DNA of 64,000 nt from Pontibacter burrus (GCF_010686685.1 NZ_JAAGWD010000001.1:1-64000), one strand, 5' to 3'. Positions 50,247 through 59,294 are shown, numbered from the stretch's first letter. Notes: generated by a model from the letters alone, not told the origin. Program-made: numbers and translations.

Positions 50247-51808
50247 TACTCTTCTTCCAGAATGGTAAACTTAAACTCCAGCGGTTCAAAGGCATCAACC
50301 AGCGCCGGTATAAAATCCGGGTTATTTGCCTGTATAGAGAGCAGGTTATCGTGGCGCTCCTGCAGGCTGCCACCCGGGAATAATTTTTCCTTCAGGTTTT
50401 CTAACTGCTTAAAGGTTTGCTCGTGTTTACTGTCGCGGGCCTTGGTTAGCTTTTTCTCCAGTATGTGCAGGGCGTTATGCGCCTTCTGCTCTTCGGCAGC
50501 TACTGCTTTTACCAGTGTAGGGTCTATCGTTTGTGCCAGACTTTCTACTTCTTTAAAAGCTGCAACTATAGTTTGGCGCTGTGCTTCCAGGGTAATCTCT
50601 TCATCATGCAATTGCCCGGACAGGTGCTTCTTCAGCTCCAGGTATGGCTTGAATAACTCTTCTACAGTAAGACCCAGTTTATGCATGCGGCTGGCATTAC
50701 CACGGTTTATGTACATGGCAGAATTGCGGAGCATCAGCAACGGGAAGGCAACGTTATAGTGCTCAAACACCTGTTTCAGCTGGAACCAGTACACCACTTC
50801 TGCCCCACCGCCAATATAGGCCAGGTTCGGTAATATCAACTCTTCATACAGCGGCCGCAGAATCACGTTCGGGCTAAATTGCTCCGGGTGTTCTTTAACC
50901 AATTGCAGTATCTCCTGCTGTGTGAAACTATAGTTTGTGTTCAGCACTTTATAGTTGTGACCTTCCTGAACTATACGCTCGCGCAATCCATCTTCTAAAT
51001 AAAACAGGTTGATCTCGCGGGAATATACCTGTGGTTTGTAACCGGCTTCTTCCAGTTGTGCGCTCGTTTCTGTTACTAATTTATGCGACAGGTTTTCAGT
51101 CAGCTCTTTTTCAACTATAGGTGTCAGTGCTTTTTTTAGCTCTGCGTGGTCACCGTCTATAGTTACCAGGCCGTACTCGCCAAACAAACTATGGGTAATA
51201 GCGCGGGTGGCATCAGCTAGGGTTTTGCTGTTGCGGTAGGCTTCTTCAAACACCGGGAATTTTTCCGGAAGCTCATCCAGCAGTTGCTCCAGGCCTTCGG
51301 TTGTAAATCTACCTACAGCTCCTTTTTGTTCACTCTCCCATCTATAGCCTTTCCCGAACAAATTAAAGTGGTTGATCTCGGCAAAATCGTGGTCTTCGGT
51401 AGCCATCCAGTACACTGGCACAAAGTTATAGTTGGGGTATTGCGCCTGCAGTTGCTTACAGGTATTTATCGCCGTTACGATCTTATACACAAAGTAAAGC
51501 GGCCCTGTAAAGATGTTGAGCTGGTGACCGGTTGTGATGGTAAATGTATTGGGTTGTAGCAACAGATCCATGTTCTGCTGCACCTTTGGGTTGATCTCCG
51601 AAACTGAACTATACTGCTCCTGCAGGGCTTTGTGCAATACCTGGCGTTGCTCCTGGCTAAAGCTTTTCTCCTGCAACTGGGCTTCAAATGAAGCTATAGT
51701 TGGGAAATGGTTATAGAACGGTTTTAGCTTTTCATTCTGGGCAAGGTAATCTGCTATAGTTTGTGAGAAGGCGCCGGTGGCGGCATAATCCATCTTCGTG
51801 ATCTTCAT
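50246..51808 (-). CDS. bshC: Bacillithiol biosynthesis cysteine-adding enzyme BshC
   Basis: A 520-residue protein of the BshC family. TITTGHQLNIFTGPLYFVYKI (about 89-110) and YWMATEDHDFAEINHFNLFG (about 130-150) are the family hallmarks, and a long coiled-coil arm is inserted near residues 390-470. It is thought to add cysteine to GlcN-malate in the last step of bacillithiol synthesis. The start MKITKMDYAATG at 51808 matches the usual family start better than the ATG five codons upstream. It leads a two-gene unit with the MTHFS gene. Confidence 0.92.
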   Translation of the reverse strand: MKITKMDYAATGAFSQTIADYLAQNEKLKPFYNHFPTIASFEAQLQEKSFSQEQRQVLHKALQEQYSSVSEINPKVQQNMDLLLQPNTFTITTGHQLNIFTGPLYFVYKIVTAINTCKQLQAQYPNYNFVPVYWMATEDHDFAEINHFNLFGKGYRWESEQKGAVGRFTTEGLEQLLDELPEKFPVFEEAYRNSKTLADATRAITHSLFGEYGLVTIDGDHAELKKALTPIVEKELTENLSHKLVTETSAQLEEAGYKPQVYSREINLFYLEDGLRERIVQEGHNYKVLNTNYSFTQQEILQLVKEHPEQFSPNVILRPLYEELILPNLAYIGGGAEVVYWFQLKQVFEHYNVAFPLLMLRNSAMYINRGNASRMHKLGLTVEELFKPYLELKKHLSGQLHDEEITLEAQRQTIVAAFKEVESLAQTIDPTLVKAVAAEEQKAHNALHILEKKLTKARDSKHEQTFKQLENLKEKLFPGGSLQERHDNLLSIQANNPDFIPALVDAFEPLEFKFTILEEE

Positions 51809-51826
51809 TGTTGTTACTTCCATCAA

Positions 51827-52145
51827 TACCGGAGTTCTTTTATAGCTACTTTAACAGCTTAATCGGGTTTGTGTTTCAGGTAAACTATAGTTTACCGCGC
51901 GCACTGCAAAGTACGGCTTTTATTTTTTTGCCGGAAATTCAAGTAGCCCCCTACCCCAAGGCTTTACAGGATTTTCAGAATTGCAGGATGAGAGCATAGC
52001 ATTAGCTCACAAACCAACGTAAGATGTACCTAAACTACAGGTTTTAATACCAACACTATTTTTCATAATTTAGAAAGGGATGGAGATTCTACATTGCAGG
52101 TGAATCCTGAAACCCTGATTCAGACAAACTATAAACTATAAAACT
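51827..52145. other. 319-bp intergenic region
   Basis: Spacer between the divergent bshC and PH-domain genes. It has one full AACTATAGTT palindrome near 51883 and several AACTATAAA words just before 52146. I see no gene, and no promoter I can support. Confidence 0.5.
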
Positions 52146-52526
52146 ATGGGATTACTAAGTGGCCTGATGGGGCACGCATCGGAAGTGTCTATTGAAAAGC
52201 TAAATGCAGAATTTCAGCCGATTCTGCTGGATAACGAACAGATAGAGAAAGCTTACAAGCTAATCCGGGATATGCTGGTATTTACTAACAAGCGCCTGAT
52301 ACTGGTAAACAAGCAGGGCTTAACCGGCTCAAAAGTAGATTACCAGAGCATACCCTACAGCAGCATTAAAATGTTCTCAAAAGAAACGGCCGGCATGATG
52401 GATTTTGATGCGGAGCTGAAGATTTGGCTGACCGGCGAATCGGCACCAACTATAAAACAGGATTTCCGGAAAGGCGATAATATAAACGAAGCTTACAAAG
52501 TACTCAGTAAATACGTGCTGAAGTAA
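52146..52526 (+). CDS. Bacterial PH-domain protein
   Basis: This 126-residue protein has the bacterial PH (bPH, DUF1696/YvbH) pattern: LLDNEQIEKAYKLIRDMLVFTNKRLILVNKQGL at about 27-60, then SIPYSSIKMFSKETAGMMDFDAELKIWL and a final helix KGDNINEAYKVLSKYVL. The family is cytoplasmic and probably forms oligomeric rings; its role is unclear, perhaps in stress. It converges with the next gene with only 2 nt between stops. Confidence 0.85.
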   Translation: MGLLSGLMGHASEVSIEKLNAEFQPILLDNEQIEKAYKLIRDMLVFTNKRLILVNKQGLTGSKVDYQSIPYSSIKMFSKETAGMMDFDAELKIWLTGESAPTIKQDFRKGDNINEAYKVLSKYVLK

Positions 52527-52528
52527 CC

Positions 52529-52924
52529 TTACATAAACTTAAGCCAGTTTTCGGCGTCCTGCAGGGAATCAAAGCCTTTCATGATGCCGCTCTTGGCTAA
52601 GCGTATGGCTTTATCTGTTGAGAGCATACTGAAGTAATCTTTGGAATAAACTACTGCATGGTATTGCAGGCCGGCTGCTACAGAGCGCGGATTCCAATCG
52701 TAGGCGCACCACTCTGCCAGATCTGCCCACAGTCCCTGCACATGGTAGTGGTTATCAAGCAGTTTATGACAATGTTCCTTTGCTAAGAAAAACAATATCT
52801 TTTCATACCCCTCCATGATCACCTCATTTGTTAACGCACCATGCCAGTCGGCATAAATGTAATCGTCGATGGCATTGTACTCGATGGTGATATGATCGGT
52901 AGTAAGAAGTTTTATATGCTTCAT
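52529..52924 (-). CDS. Hypothetical protein, STAS/SpoIIAA-like
   Basis: A 131-residue cytoplasmic protein. The strand-helix pattern IEYNAIDDYIYADWHGALTNEVIMEGYEKIL (about 14-44), then HKLLDNHYHVQGLWADLAEWCAYDW, and an end helix FDSLQDAENWLKFM fit the SpoIIAA/STAS-like fold common in Bacteroidota hypotheticals. No conserved phosphorylatable serine can be assigned with confidence. Function unknown. Confidence 0.6.
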   Translation of the reverse strand: MKHIKLLTTDHITIEYNAIDDYIYADWHGALTNEVIMEGYEKILFFLAKEHCHKLLDNHYHVQGLWADLAEWCAYDWNPRSVAAGLQYHAVVYSKDYFSMLSTDKAIRLAKSGIMKGFDSLQDAENWLKFM

Positions 52925-53071
52925 GTTCAGTAAGGACGTGTTGCGGCTATATTCTGCAACTATAGTTCTCAGGGTGCTACAGTAACTACAGTTAACCTGC
53001 TGTACTTGTTTTAATAAACGACATCAATCTTTATTAGCTCAATATAGATACAGATCGGATTACAACAAAAT

Positions 53072-53113
53072 AAAAATCGTCCTTACCGGTGCTTGCCGGT
53101 AAGGACGATTTTT
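53072..53113 (-). terminator. Perfect 18-bp terminator of the rimO operon
   Basis: AAAAATCGTCCTTACCGG (53072-53089) pairs with CCGGTAAGGACGATTTTT (53096-53113). The A-run provides the U-tract for leftward transcripts. It lies 17 nt beyond the rimO stop. Confidence 0.92.
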
Positions 53114-53130
53114 ATTTGAGCTATAGTTGT

Positions 53131-54444
53131 TTACGCTATTACTTCACCGTACAGGTCAAAGTCAGAAGAATCGGTGATCTTCACGTTTGCGAAATCTCCC
53201 AGTCTAACATAGTTGCTATCGGCAGGCACCAGCACTTCGTTGTCTACTTCCGGTGAGTCGTATTGGGTACGGCCTACAAAGTAGCCGCTTTCTTTTCTAT
53301 CGAACAGTACTTTGTACGTGTTGCCTACTTTAGCTTCGTTCAGCTCTACCGAGATGCCCTGCTGCAGCTCCATAACCGCATCAGCACGCTCCTGCTTCAC
53401 TTCGGCTGGCACATTGTCTTCCAACGTAAATGCGTGCGTGTTGTCTTCGTGCGAGTAGGTAAAAATGCCCAGTCTGTCAAAGCGGGTTTCTTCTACCCAG
53501 TCGTATAATTCCTGGAAATCCTGGTCTGTTTCGCCCGGGTGGCCTGCGATCAACGTTGTTCTCAACGCAATATCCGGTACGCGCTGACGAATCTGGTCTA
53601 CCAGCTCAATTGTTCTGCGTTTGCTGATACCGCGGCGCATCGTCTTCAGCATGTTATCCGAGATGTGCTGCAATGGCATATCCAGGTACTTACAGATGTT
53701 GTCGCGCTCGTTCATCACGTCGAACACTTCCATCGGGAACTGTGACGGGTATGCGTACTGCATCCTGATCCACTCAATGCCATCTACGTCCGACAGGTTG
53801 CGTAACAAATCAGCTAGTTTACGTTCGCCATAATGTTGTAACCCATAGTAGGTCAGATCCTGTGCAATCAGGATAAGCTCTTTCGTTCCCATACCAGCCA
53901 GACGCTTTGCTTCGCGCACCAAGTCTTCAATCGGGCGGTCTACGTGTTTGCCACGCATTAACGGTATCGCACAGAAAGAACAAGGGCGGTTACAGCCTTC
54001 GGCAATTTTAAAGTAGGCGTAATGCGATGGCGTTGTTAGCAAGCGTTCACCAATCAGTTCATGCTTATAGTCTGCTTCCAGGGTCTTAAGCAGGCGCGGT
54101 AGTTCCAATGTACCGAAGTAAGCATCTACCTGCGGAATCTCAGCTTCCAGAGAATCTTTGTAGCGCTGCGAAAGGCAACCGGTTACGTATAGTTTATCTA
54201 TCTGGCCAGCTTCTTTGGCATCTGCGTAGCGCAGAATAGTATCTATCGATTCCTGCTTGGCGTTATCAATAAAGCCGCAGGTATTCACGATAATGATGTT
54301 CGAATCATCTTTGTCAGACTCGTGCGCCACTTCAAATTCGTTGGCACGCAGCTGCCCCATCAGCACTTCCGAATCCACCAGGTTTTTAGAACAACCCAGC
54401 GTAATTACGTTTACCTTATCTTTTTTGAGAGATCTTACTTTCAC
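53131..54444 (-). CDS. rimO: Ribosomal protein S12 methylthiotransferase RimO
   Basis: A 437-residue radical-SAM methylthiotransferase with the usual three domains. The N-terminal MTTase domain has LGCSKNLVDSE and IIVNTCGFIDNAKQES. The radical-SAM core has the cluster motif GCNRPCSFCAIP (about 149). The C-terminal TRAM domain covers about 370-437. It adds a methylthio group to Asp88 of ribosomal protein S12. Last gene of the leftward ribosome-and-secretion operon, 3 nt after the lipoprotein gene. Confidence 0.95.
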   Translation of the reverse strand: MKVRSLKKDKVNVITLGCSKNLVDSEVLMGQLRANEFEVAHESDKDDSNIIIVNTCGFIDNAKQESIDTILRYADAKEAGQIDKLYVTGCLSQRYKDSLEAEIPQVDAYFGTLELPRLLKTLEADYKHELIGERLLTTPSHYAYFKIAEGCNRPCSFCAIPLMRGKHVDRPIEDLVREAKRLAGMGTKELILIAQDLTYYGLQHYGERKLADLLRNLSDVDGIEWIRMQYAYPSQFPMEVFDVMNERDNICKYLDMPLQHISDNMLKTMRRGISKRRTIELVDQIRQRVPDIALRTTLIAGHPGETDQDFQELYDWVEETRFDRLGIFTYSHEDNTHAFTLEDNVPAEVKQERADAVMELQQGISVELNEAKVGNTYKVLFDRKESGYFVGRTQYDSPEVDNEVLVPADSNYVRLGDFANVKITDSSDFDLYGEVIA

Positions 54445-54447
54445 GTA

Positions 54448-54966
54448 TTAATAGCTTGCTTGGTAATTTATCAGGAACTCAATCGTCGTTACTTCGCCCT
54501 TCTTCACTTCTACCGGAAAAATGTTCATTTCTCCATCGAAAAGGTTAGCATATAGCCCCTTCTCTTCTTCTGTAAAAAGGCTATAGTTGCCGGGCTCCAG
54601 CGCAACAGAAAAGTATCCGTTAGCATCTGTAACAACCTTAGAGACTAAATTAGTTTGAATGTTGGTGTGAAAAACACCGTTTTGTGTGGTAACCTGGTTG
54701 GCATTGGTCAGCTTATAGATGTAAACTGTACGCTGCACACCACGTTTACTTTCGGTTGGGGGCGCATCCGGCGAGGGCATCCTGTTCCCGGATTCCCACA
54801 GAATACGGCCGCTTATTCCTTGTTTGATAGCTGCCTGGCTTTGCTGCACCTGCGTAGTTTCAGGTTGTGTTATAGTTCCTGTTTCTGAAGCTGTAGTTGT
54901 TTTGCCCTGCTTGCTACCGCAGCAGGCAGCCAATGTTAGCAGCATCAGAAACAGTATGCTTCTCAT
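54448..54966 (-). CDS. Lipoprotein with carboxypeptidase-regulatory-like domain
   Basis: This 172-residue lipoprotein (SpII lipobox LAAC ending near residue 15, followed by a second Cys) has a disordered Thr/Gln-rich linker (about 18-48). A beta-sandwich follows with GISGRILWESGNRMPSPD, NLVSKVVTDANGYFSVALEPGNYSLF and GEVTTIEFLINY. This matches the Cna-B/carboxypeptidase-regulatory fold, a likely extracellular interaction module. It sits in the operon between ftsY and rimO, with short gaps, so it is cotranscribed. Confidence 0.75.
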   Translation of the reverse strand: MRSILFLMLLTLAACCGSKQGKTTTASETGTITQPETTQVQQSQAAIKQGISGRILWESGNRMPSPDAPPTESKRGVQRTVYIYKLTNANQVTTQNGVFHTNIQTNLVSKVVTDANGYFSVALEPGNYSLFTEEEKGLYANLFDGEMNIFPVEVKKGEVTTIEFLINYQASY

Positions 54967-54975
54967 AACTATAGT

Positions 54976-55938
54976 TTACTTCTTGCGCGAGAAGAACGAC
55001 TCTACAAACTGCTGCTTATCAAACAGCTGCAGGTCTTCAATTTTCTCACCCACGCCAATGTACTTCACCGGAATCTTGAACTCGTCCGAAATACCGATCA
55101 CTACGCCACCTTTAGCCGTTCCATCCAGCTTAGTGATAGCCAGTGCAGTAACATCAGTAGCCTTGGTAAACTCGCGGGCTTGAATCAGGGCGTTCTGGCC
55201 TGTGCTGCCATCCAACACCAACAGTACTTCGTGCGGTGTATCTTCTGTTACCTTCTGCATCACGCGCTTGATCTTCGAAAGCTCGTTCATCAGACCAACT
55301 TTGTTGTGCAGTCGTCCAGCTGTGTCGATAATCACTACATCAGCGCCGATCTCTACACCTTTCTTCACGGCATCATACGCCACCGAAGCAGGGTCGGTGT
55401 TCATGCCATGCGATATAACCGGCACACCTACACGCTCGCCCCAGATGATCAGCTGATCCACAGCGGCAGCACGGAAGGTATCGGCAGCGCCTAACACTAC
55501 TTTTTTGCCAGCCTTGTGGAATTGCGAGGCAAGCTTACCAATGGTTGTGGTTTTACCTACACCGTTTACACCTACCACCATAATCACGTATGGCTTTATA
55601 CCGGCAGGCAGATCAAAGTTTGCTCCGTCGCCGGCTTTATTCTCTTCCAGCAGGGCAGCAATCTCTTCGCGCAGAATGCGGTCCAGTTCCGAAGTATTTA
55701 CATACTTATCGCGGGCTACACGCTTCTCTATGCGGTCAATAATCTTTACCGTTGTCTCTACCCCTACATCGGCATGCACCAGAATTTCTTCCAGCTCGTC
55801 CAGCACATCTACATCAACAGTAGATTTACCGATAACGGCTTTGCTCAGCTGCCCAAAAAAGCTGTCCTTGGTTTTCTCAAGTCCTTTGTCCAGCGATTCC
55901 TTTTTCTTCTCTTTGCTGAAAAAGTCAAAAATTCCCAT
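54976..55938 (-). CDS. ftsY: Signal recognition particle receptor FtsY
   Basis: A 320-residue NG-domain GTPase. P-loop GVNGVGKTTTIGKLA is at about 123-137, DTFRAAAVDQL at about 157, DTAGRLHNK at about 205 and TKLDGTAKGG near 262. The N-terminal acidic A-domain is almost absent, as in many Bacteroidota. It docks the SRP-ribosome complex to the Sec channel. Part of the conserved rpmG-DUF4295-ftsY block. Confidence 0.96.
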   Translation of the reverse strand: MGIFDFFSKEKKKESLDKGLEKTKDSFFGQLSKAVIGKSTVDVDVLDELEEILVHADVGVETTVKIIDRIEKRVARDKYVNTSELDRILREEIAALLEENKAGDGANFDLPAGIKPYVIMVVGVNGVGKTTTIGKLASQFHKAGKKVVLGAADTFRAAAVDQLIIWGERVGVPVISHGMNTDPASVAYDAVKKGVEIGADVVIIDTAGRLHNKVGLMNELSKIKRVMQKVTEDTPHEVLLVLDGSTGQNALIQAREFTKATDVTALAITKLDGTAKGGVVIGISDEFKIPVKYIGVGEKIEDLQLFDKQQFVESFFSRKK

Positions 55939-56046
55939 GGTGTGATCGTTGTAGGGTAAACTTTTGCGATGATACGGTAATATACTAAAAAAGTCCCAAT
56001 GCAGGGACTTCTTCGTTTATCTATCTAAATAGTAGAGTAGGCTGTA

Positions 56047-56199
56047 TTATTTTGCAAGAACTTCCTGCACTTTATCAACAGGAACCATTTCTTCTTTAAA
56101 GCTGTAAGCACCAGTTTTTGGCGACTTAACGGCTTTGATCACTTTTGCCCAGTCTTTACCTGTGGCGGTCTTTAGGGTTGCAACTACCTTCTTAGCCAT
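56047..56199 (-). CDS. DUF4295 protein (50 aa)
   Basis: A very short gene, MAKKVVATLKTATGKDWAKV to VDKVQEVLAK, that matches the DUF4295 family found between rpmG and ftsY throughout Bacteroidota. It is basic at the N-terminus and probably binds the ribosome or associates with translation, given its neighbours; this is inferred. Its start lies 2 nt after the rpmG stop, so the two are coupled. Confidence 0.9.
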   Translation of the reverse strand: MAKKVVATLKTATGKDWAKVIKAVKSPKTGAYSFKEEMVPVDKVQEVLAK

Positions 56200-56201
56200 G
56201 G

Positions 56202-56390
56202 TTATTTAATTTCTTTATGTACAGTTACTTTTTTCAACACCGGGTTATACTTCTTAAGCTCTAAACGCTCAGCCGTATTCTTTCTGTTTTTGGTAGTGAT
56301 GTACCTTGAAGTTCCAGGCAGGCCAGTAGCTTTGTGCTCTGTGCATTCCATAATAACCTGGATTCTATTACCTTTTGCTTTTTTAGCCAT
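56202..56390 (-). CDS. rpmG: 50S ribosomal protein L33
   Basis: A 62-residue ribosomal protein. [39 protein letters not shown] with [15 protein letters not shown] at the end is the L33 pattern. Only one of the usual cysteines is present (MEC), so this is a C-minus form that does not bind zinc. It lies 2 nt before DUF4295 and is normally preceded by rpmB, but here a two-gene block lies between. Confidence 0.95.
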   Translation of the reverse strand: MAKKAKGNRIQVIMECTEHKATGLPGTSRYITTKNRKNTAERLELKKYNPVLKKVTVHKEIK

Positions 56391-56549
56391 CTCTCTAGTA
56401 ATTTTTTATTTGGGACTGCAAATATAGAATCTTAAATTCTTAACTACAAACAAACTATAAATTTTATTGTAAAGTTCACCGGTGATTAACAGGGATTAAG
56501 TTAAACTTTTAGGACTAAGGAGTTGAAAAATCATTCTGTTAAAGCATGA

Positions 56550-57296
56550 TCATGATATCATCAGCACATTATTTCCATCCTTCCATTTCAACCAGCCTGT
56601 TACTGTATCGTTACACTTGTCTATGTACTGATGGCAGGGCAAGCCTTCTTCTATAGGAGTTTCTGTATTATAAAAGCAATCATACTTTACTTTCAACCAA
56701 TCTCCTTTAACTTCCATGGCACAGAACATTTCCAACCCTTCTGGTATTTTCAGTTCTCCGGACGATAAATCTGGCAGTTTCCGCAAAGGCTGATTTTTCC
56801 ACTCATCTCCTAAGTCAGTGTTTCGTCTTACCCCAAATGAACTTAAAATGTAATCATACCAGGTGGTAAATTCATAACCATCTTCTACAGGCAAGTAAAA
56901 CACCTGATCGTAGCCCGATAAAACTTTGTAATACTTTGTTGTCTTCGCCAAACACACAAACTGCACAATCCCGTATTCCGGACTATAGTATTTAGAACAA
57001 ACAGGTTTTGGTGGTACGTCACTGGAATACATATCCCACTGCATATAGCTGCTTGTCAGAAGGCTGTCGCTGAATAGCTCAAAAGCAGCAGGAACTGAAA
57101 CCAAGCCTATCCCTAATGTTTTGGTCAGATTATCATATTCACAATTGCTCGCAACTATAGATTTGACCTGTGCACTGGATGCTTTCTTAGAAGAGACAGT
57201 AGCAAGTCTACCAGTCTCTGTTTCAGAATTTGAGTTTTGATCTGGCTGTGAGCAGGCAGTGATGGCAAAAACTATAGCAAGAAACAGGAGTCTCAT
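56550..57296 (-). CDS. Hypothetical lipoprotein inserted in the ribosomal operon
   Basis: This 248-residue lipoprotein (lipobox ITAC near residue 14 of MRLLFLAIVFAITAC) has a Ser/Thr-rich linker (about 18-50). A mixed domain with CEYDNLTKTLGIGLVSVPAAFELF and VQFVCLAKTTKYYKVL follows, with several cysteines that may pair. I recognise no family. It is more AT-rich than its neighbours and lies between pepP (17 nt) and rpmG (159 nt), interrupting the usual rpmB-rpmG pair. It is probably an acquired or relocated gene. Confidence 0.6.
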   Translation of the reverse strand: MRLLFLAIVFAITACSQPDQNSNSETETGRLATVSSKKASSAQVKSIVASNCEYDNLTKTLGIGLVSVPAAFELFSDSLLTSSYMQWDMYSSDVPPKPVCSKYYSPEYGIVQFVCLAKTTKYYKVLSGYDQVFYLPVEDGYEFTTWYDYILSSFGVRRNTDLGDEWKNQPLRKLPDLSSGELKIPEGLEMFCAMEVKGDWLKVKYDCFYNTETPIEEGLPCHQYIDKCNDTVTGWLKWKDGNNVLMIS

Positions 57297-57313
57297 CAAA
57301 CTATAGCTTAGGT

Positions 57314-58723
57314 TTACTTTATCTCTGGAAGGGTAAAATCATCGAGTGCGCTGGGTTGAGCCATCATTTGCTCGATGTCGGCTACGGTGCGGGGCGCGAG
57401 TTCAGATAAGTTCTCCCAGCCTTTTTCGGTAATTAGGATATCGTCTTCGATGCGCACACCGATGCCCCACCACTTTTTGTCGCAAGGGCTGCCTTCCGGT
57501 ATATAAATTCCGGGCTCTACAGTTATAACTGTGTTGGGCTTAAACGGACCATAGGTGCCGGCATCATGTACATCCAGGCCCAGGTAATGCGAGGTGCCGT
57601 GCGGGAAATAACGGCGCGCGTCTGATTTCTTCTTTATAATACCCAGCGTCACTAATCCTTCTGCAATAACATCCTGCGCAGCCTGGCCGGGAGCCATAAA
57701 CGCATTACCTACTTTGCATTGCTCAAAAGCAGCCTCCTGCGCTTTCAGCACCAGTTCGTAAATGGCTTTCTGTTCGGGAGAGAATTTGCCGTTGGCAGGA
57801 ATGGTACGAGTAACATCAGCAGTATAGCCTTTGTATTCAGCACCCACGTCCATCAGCACCAGTTCGTTGTTAGCTATAGTTGGTTTGGCACTCTCAATGT
57901 AATGCAGCACACAGCCATTGTTGCCGGCCCCAACTATAGATGGGTAACCAACAAAGCGGGCACCATACTTTTTGTGTACAAACTCATGCAGGCCCTGTAT
58001 CTCCAACTCCGACATACCCGGCTTCATGGCTTTCATCACCTCTATCTGCCCCTGCGCCGAGATGTTAATGGCCTTACGCAACAACGCAATCTCTTCCGGA
58101 GTTTTCTGCTCACGTAGTTGCGCCATCACCATCTGCAATCCTTTTACATCGGTCGGAGCGTTTTTAGTCTTAAACTGCTGCAGCAAACTATAGAGGTCGG
58201 CATCGTCGCGTTCGTCGTCGCGCACATCGGTTGGCAATGGCTTGGCAAATACTTGTGTAAGGCTCGCCTTATTAATATAGGATTTGAAAGCAGTATTGGG
58301 TTGTGTGGTGATGCCTAAGGTAGTCGCGGCTCCTTCCACACCCAGGCGCTTGCCGTTCCATAGTTCGGCCAGAGCGTTACTGGGCTGCACAAACAGCAGG
58401 TCCTGCACCTGCTTGCCGTCTATAGTTTGTGGCTCGGCATAAACTAAAAGCACCGCATTGGGTTCGGTGTAGCCGGTCAGGTAATAGAAATCGGGGTCCT
58501 GATGATAGTAGTGATCTACATCATTGGCGCGGTTGCGAACGGGTGCGGCAAAAAAAACAGCAACGGAGCGAGCTGGTAACTGCTTACGCAATTGCTCTCT
58601 CCGTTGCCGGTGAAATTCTTTATCTAAAGTATCAGATGGCTTGTCCGGCGATATACGCGACTGTGCGGTGGCAGCTGTTATAGTTGCCCAAACCAGCAGC
58701 ACGCATAGCCGGAAGGCGGCCAT
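57314..58723 (-). CDS. Secreted Xaa-Pro aminopeptidase (M24 family)
   Basis: A 469-residue exported enzyme (signal peptide about 1-21). It has an N-terminal creatinase-like domain (DHYYHQDPDFYYLTGYTEP near 71-89) and the pita-bread domain with the dinuclear metal ligands: Asp in LMDVGAEYKGYTADVTR, His in FPHGTSHYLGLDVHD, Glu in TVEPGIYIPEG and Glu in VRIEDDILIT. It removes N-terminal residues next to proline from peptides. Its start overlaps the rpmB stop by 1 nt (TAATG), so it is translated with rpmB, an unusual partner. Confidence 0.92.
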   Translation of the reverse strand: MAAFRLCVLLVWATITAATAQSRISPDKPSDTLDKEFHRQRREQLRKQLPARSVAVFFAAPVRNRANDVDHYYHQDPDFYYLTGYTEPNAVLLVYAEPQTIDGKQVQDLLFVQPSNALAELWNGKRLGVEGAATTLGITTQPNTAFKSYINKASLTQVFAKPLPTDVRDDERDDADLYSLLQQFKTKNAPTDVKGLQMVMAQLREQKTPEEIALLRKAINISAQGQIEVMKAMKPGMSELEIQGLHEFVHKKYGARFVGYPSIVGAGNNGCVLHYIESAKPTIANNELVLMDVGAEYKGYTADVTRTIPANGKFSPEQKAIYELVLKAQEAAFEQCKVGNAFMAPGQAAQDVIAEGLVTLGIIKKKSDARRYFPHGTSHYLGLDVHDAGTYGPFKPNTVITVEPGIYIPEGSPCDKKWWGIGVRIEDDILITEKGWENLSELAPRTVADIEQMMAQPSALDDFTLPEIK

Positions 58724-58962
58724 TAGTACAGGATATAGCCTTGCTCTACTGCTTTGTTAAGAACAGCAGTGATACCATTCTTGTTGATAGTTCTTAAAGC
58801 TGAAGTAGAAACTTTCAGTGTGATCCAAGCTTCCTCTTCAGGGATGTAGAAACGCTTCTTCTGAAGGTTTGGATAAAATCTACGCTTCGTTTTATTGTTA
58901 GCGTGTGATACGTTATTTCCTACTTGAGGTCTTTTACCGGTTAGGTCGCAAACTCGTGCCAT
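58723..58962 (-). CDS. rpmB: 50S ribosomal protein L28
   Basis: A 79-residue ribosomal protein; [38 protein letters not shown] is diagnostic for L28. First gene of the leftward operon, with a good promoter (58998-59028). Its stop overlaps the aminopeptidase start. In most Bacteroidota, as I recall, rpmG follows directly. Confidence 0.96.
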   Translation of the reverse strand: MARVCDLTGKRPQVGNNVSHANNKTKRRFYPNLQKKRFYIPEEEAWITLKVSTSALRTINKNGITAVLNKAVEQGYILY

Positions 58963-58997
58963 CTTGTATTATCTTCTAAATTATTTCAATAGGGGTG

Positions 58998-59028
58998 CAA
59001 ATATCTGCAAAATGATACACAATGTCAA
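58998..59028 (-). promoter_or_regulatory. Predicted promoter of the rpmB operon
   Basis: Minus strand: TTG (59028-59026), a 20-nt spacer and GATATTTG (59005-58998), one mismatch from TAnnTTTG. Expected leader of about 30 nt. The -7 region matches that of the DUF5522 gene almost exactly (GGGTGCAAATATC on the plus strand). Confidence 0.6.
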
Positions 59029-59071
59029 AATAGCGGGCAACATTTTTACTAAAACCGCCTTAGCAGCTGTA

Positions 59072-59239
59072 TTATGCGCTTTTATTCCGCTGTTCTGCCT
59101 GCTTCTTTTTAAAGCCATACGGGCAATGCCGGCATCCGCTCTGGCAACAATAGCCCCGTTTCAGGTGGTACTTTGCCGTAAACACCATCAGGCCCTGCTC
59201 GTTCAGGTAGTAATCTTCTCCTTCTTTTAGCGGCTGCAT
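59072..59239 (-). CDS. DUF5522 small cysteine-rich protein
   Basis: This 55-residue protein has the DUF5522 core YYLNEQGLMVFTAKYHLKRGYCCQSGCRHCPYGF. The four Cys in CCQSGCRHC and a nearby His can bind a metal, probably zinc or an iron-sulfur cluster. The start at 59239 is chosen because a promoter (59264-59294) lies directly upstream, leaving no room for the two earlier in-frame starts. Function unknown. Confidence 0.75.
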   Translation of the reverse strand: MQPLKEGEDYYLNEQGLMVFTAKYHLKRGYCCQSGCRHCPYGFKKKQAEQRNKSA

Positions 59240-59263
59240 CTTACCCTGCTCGTGTATCGGGTG

Positions 59264-59294
59264 CAAATATCCGCAAATAAAGGTCATTCGCAAA
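59264..59294 (-). promoter_or_regulatory. Predicted promoter of the DUF5522 gene
   Basis: Minus strand: TTG (59294-59292), a 20-nt spacer and GATATTTG (59271-59264). Same layout and nearly the same -7 context as the rpmB promoter. It decides the start codon of the DUF5522 gene. Confidence 0.55.
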
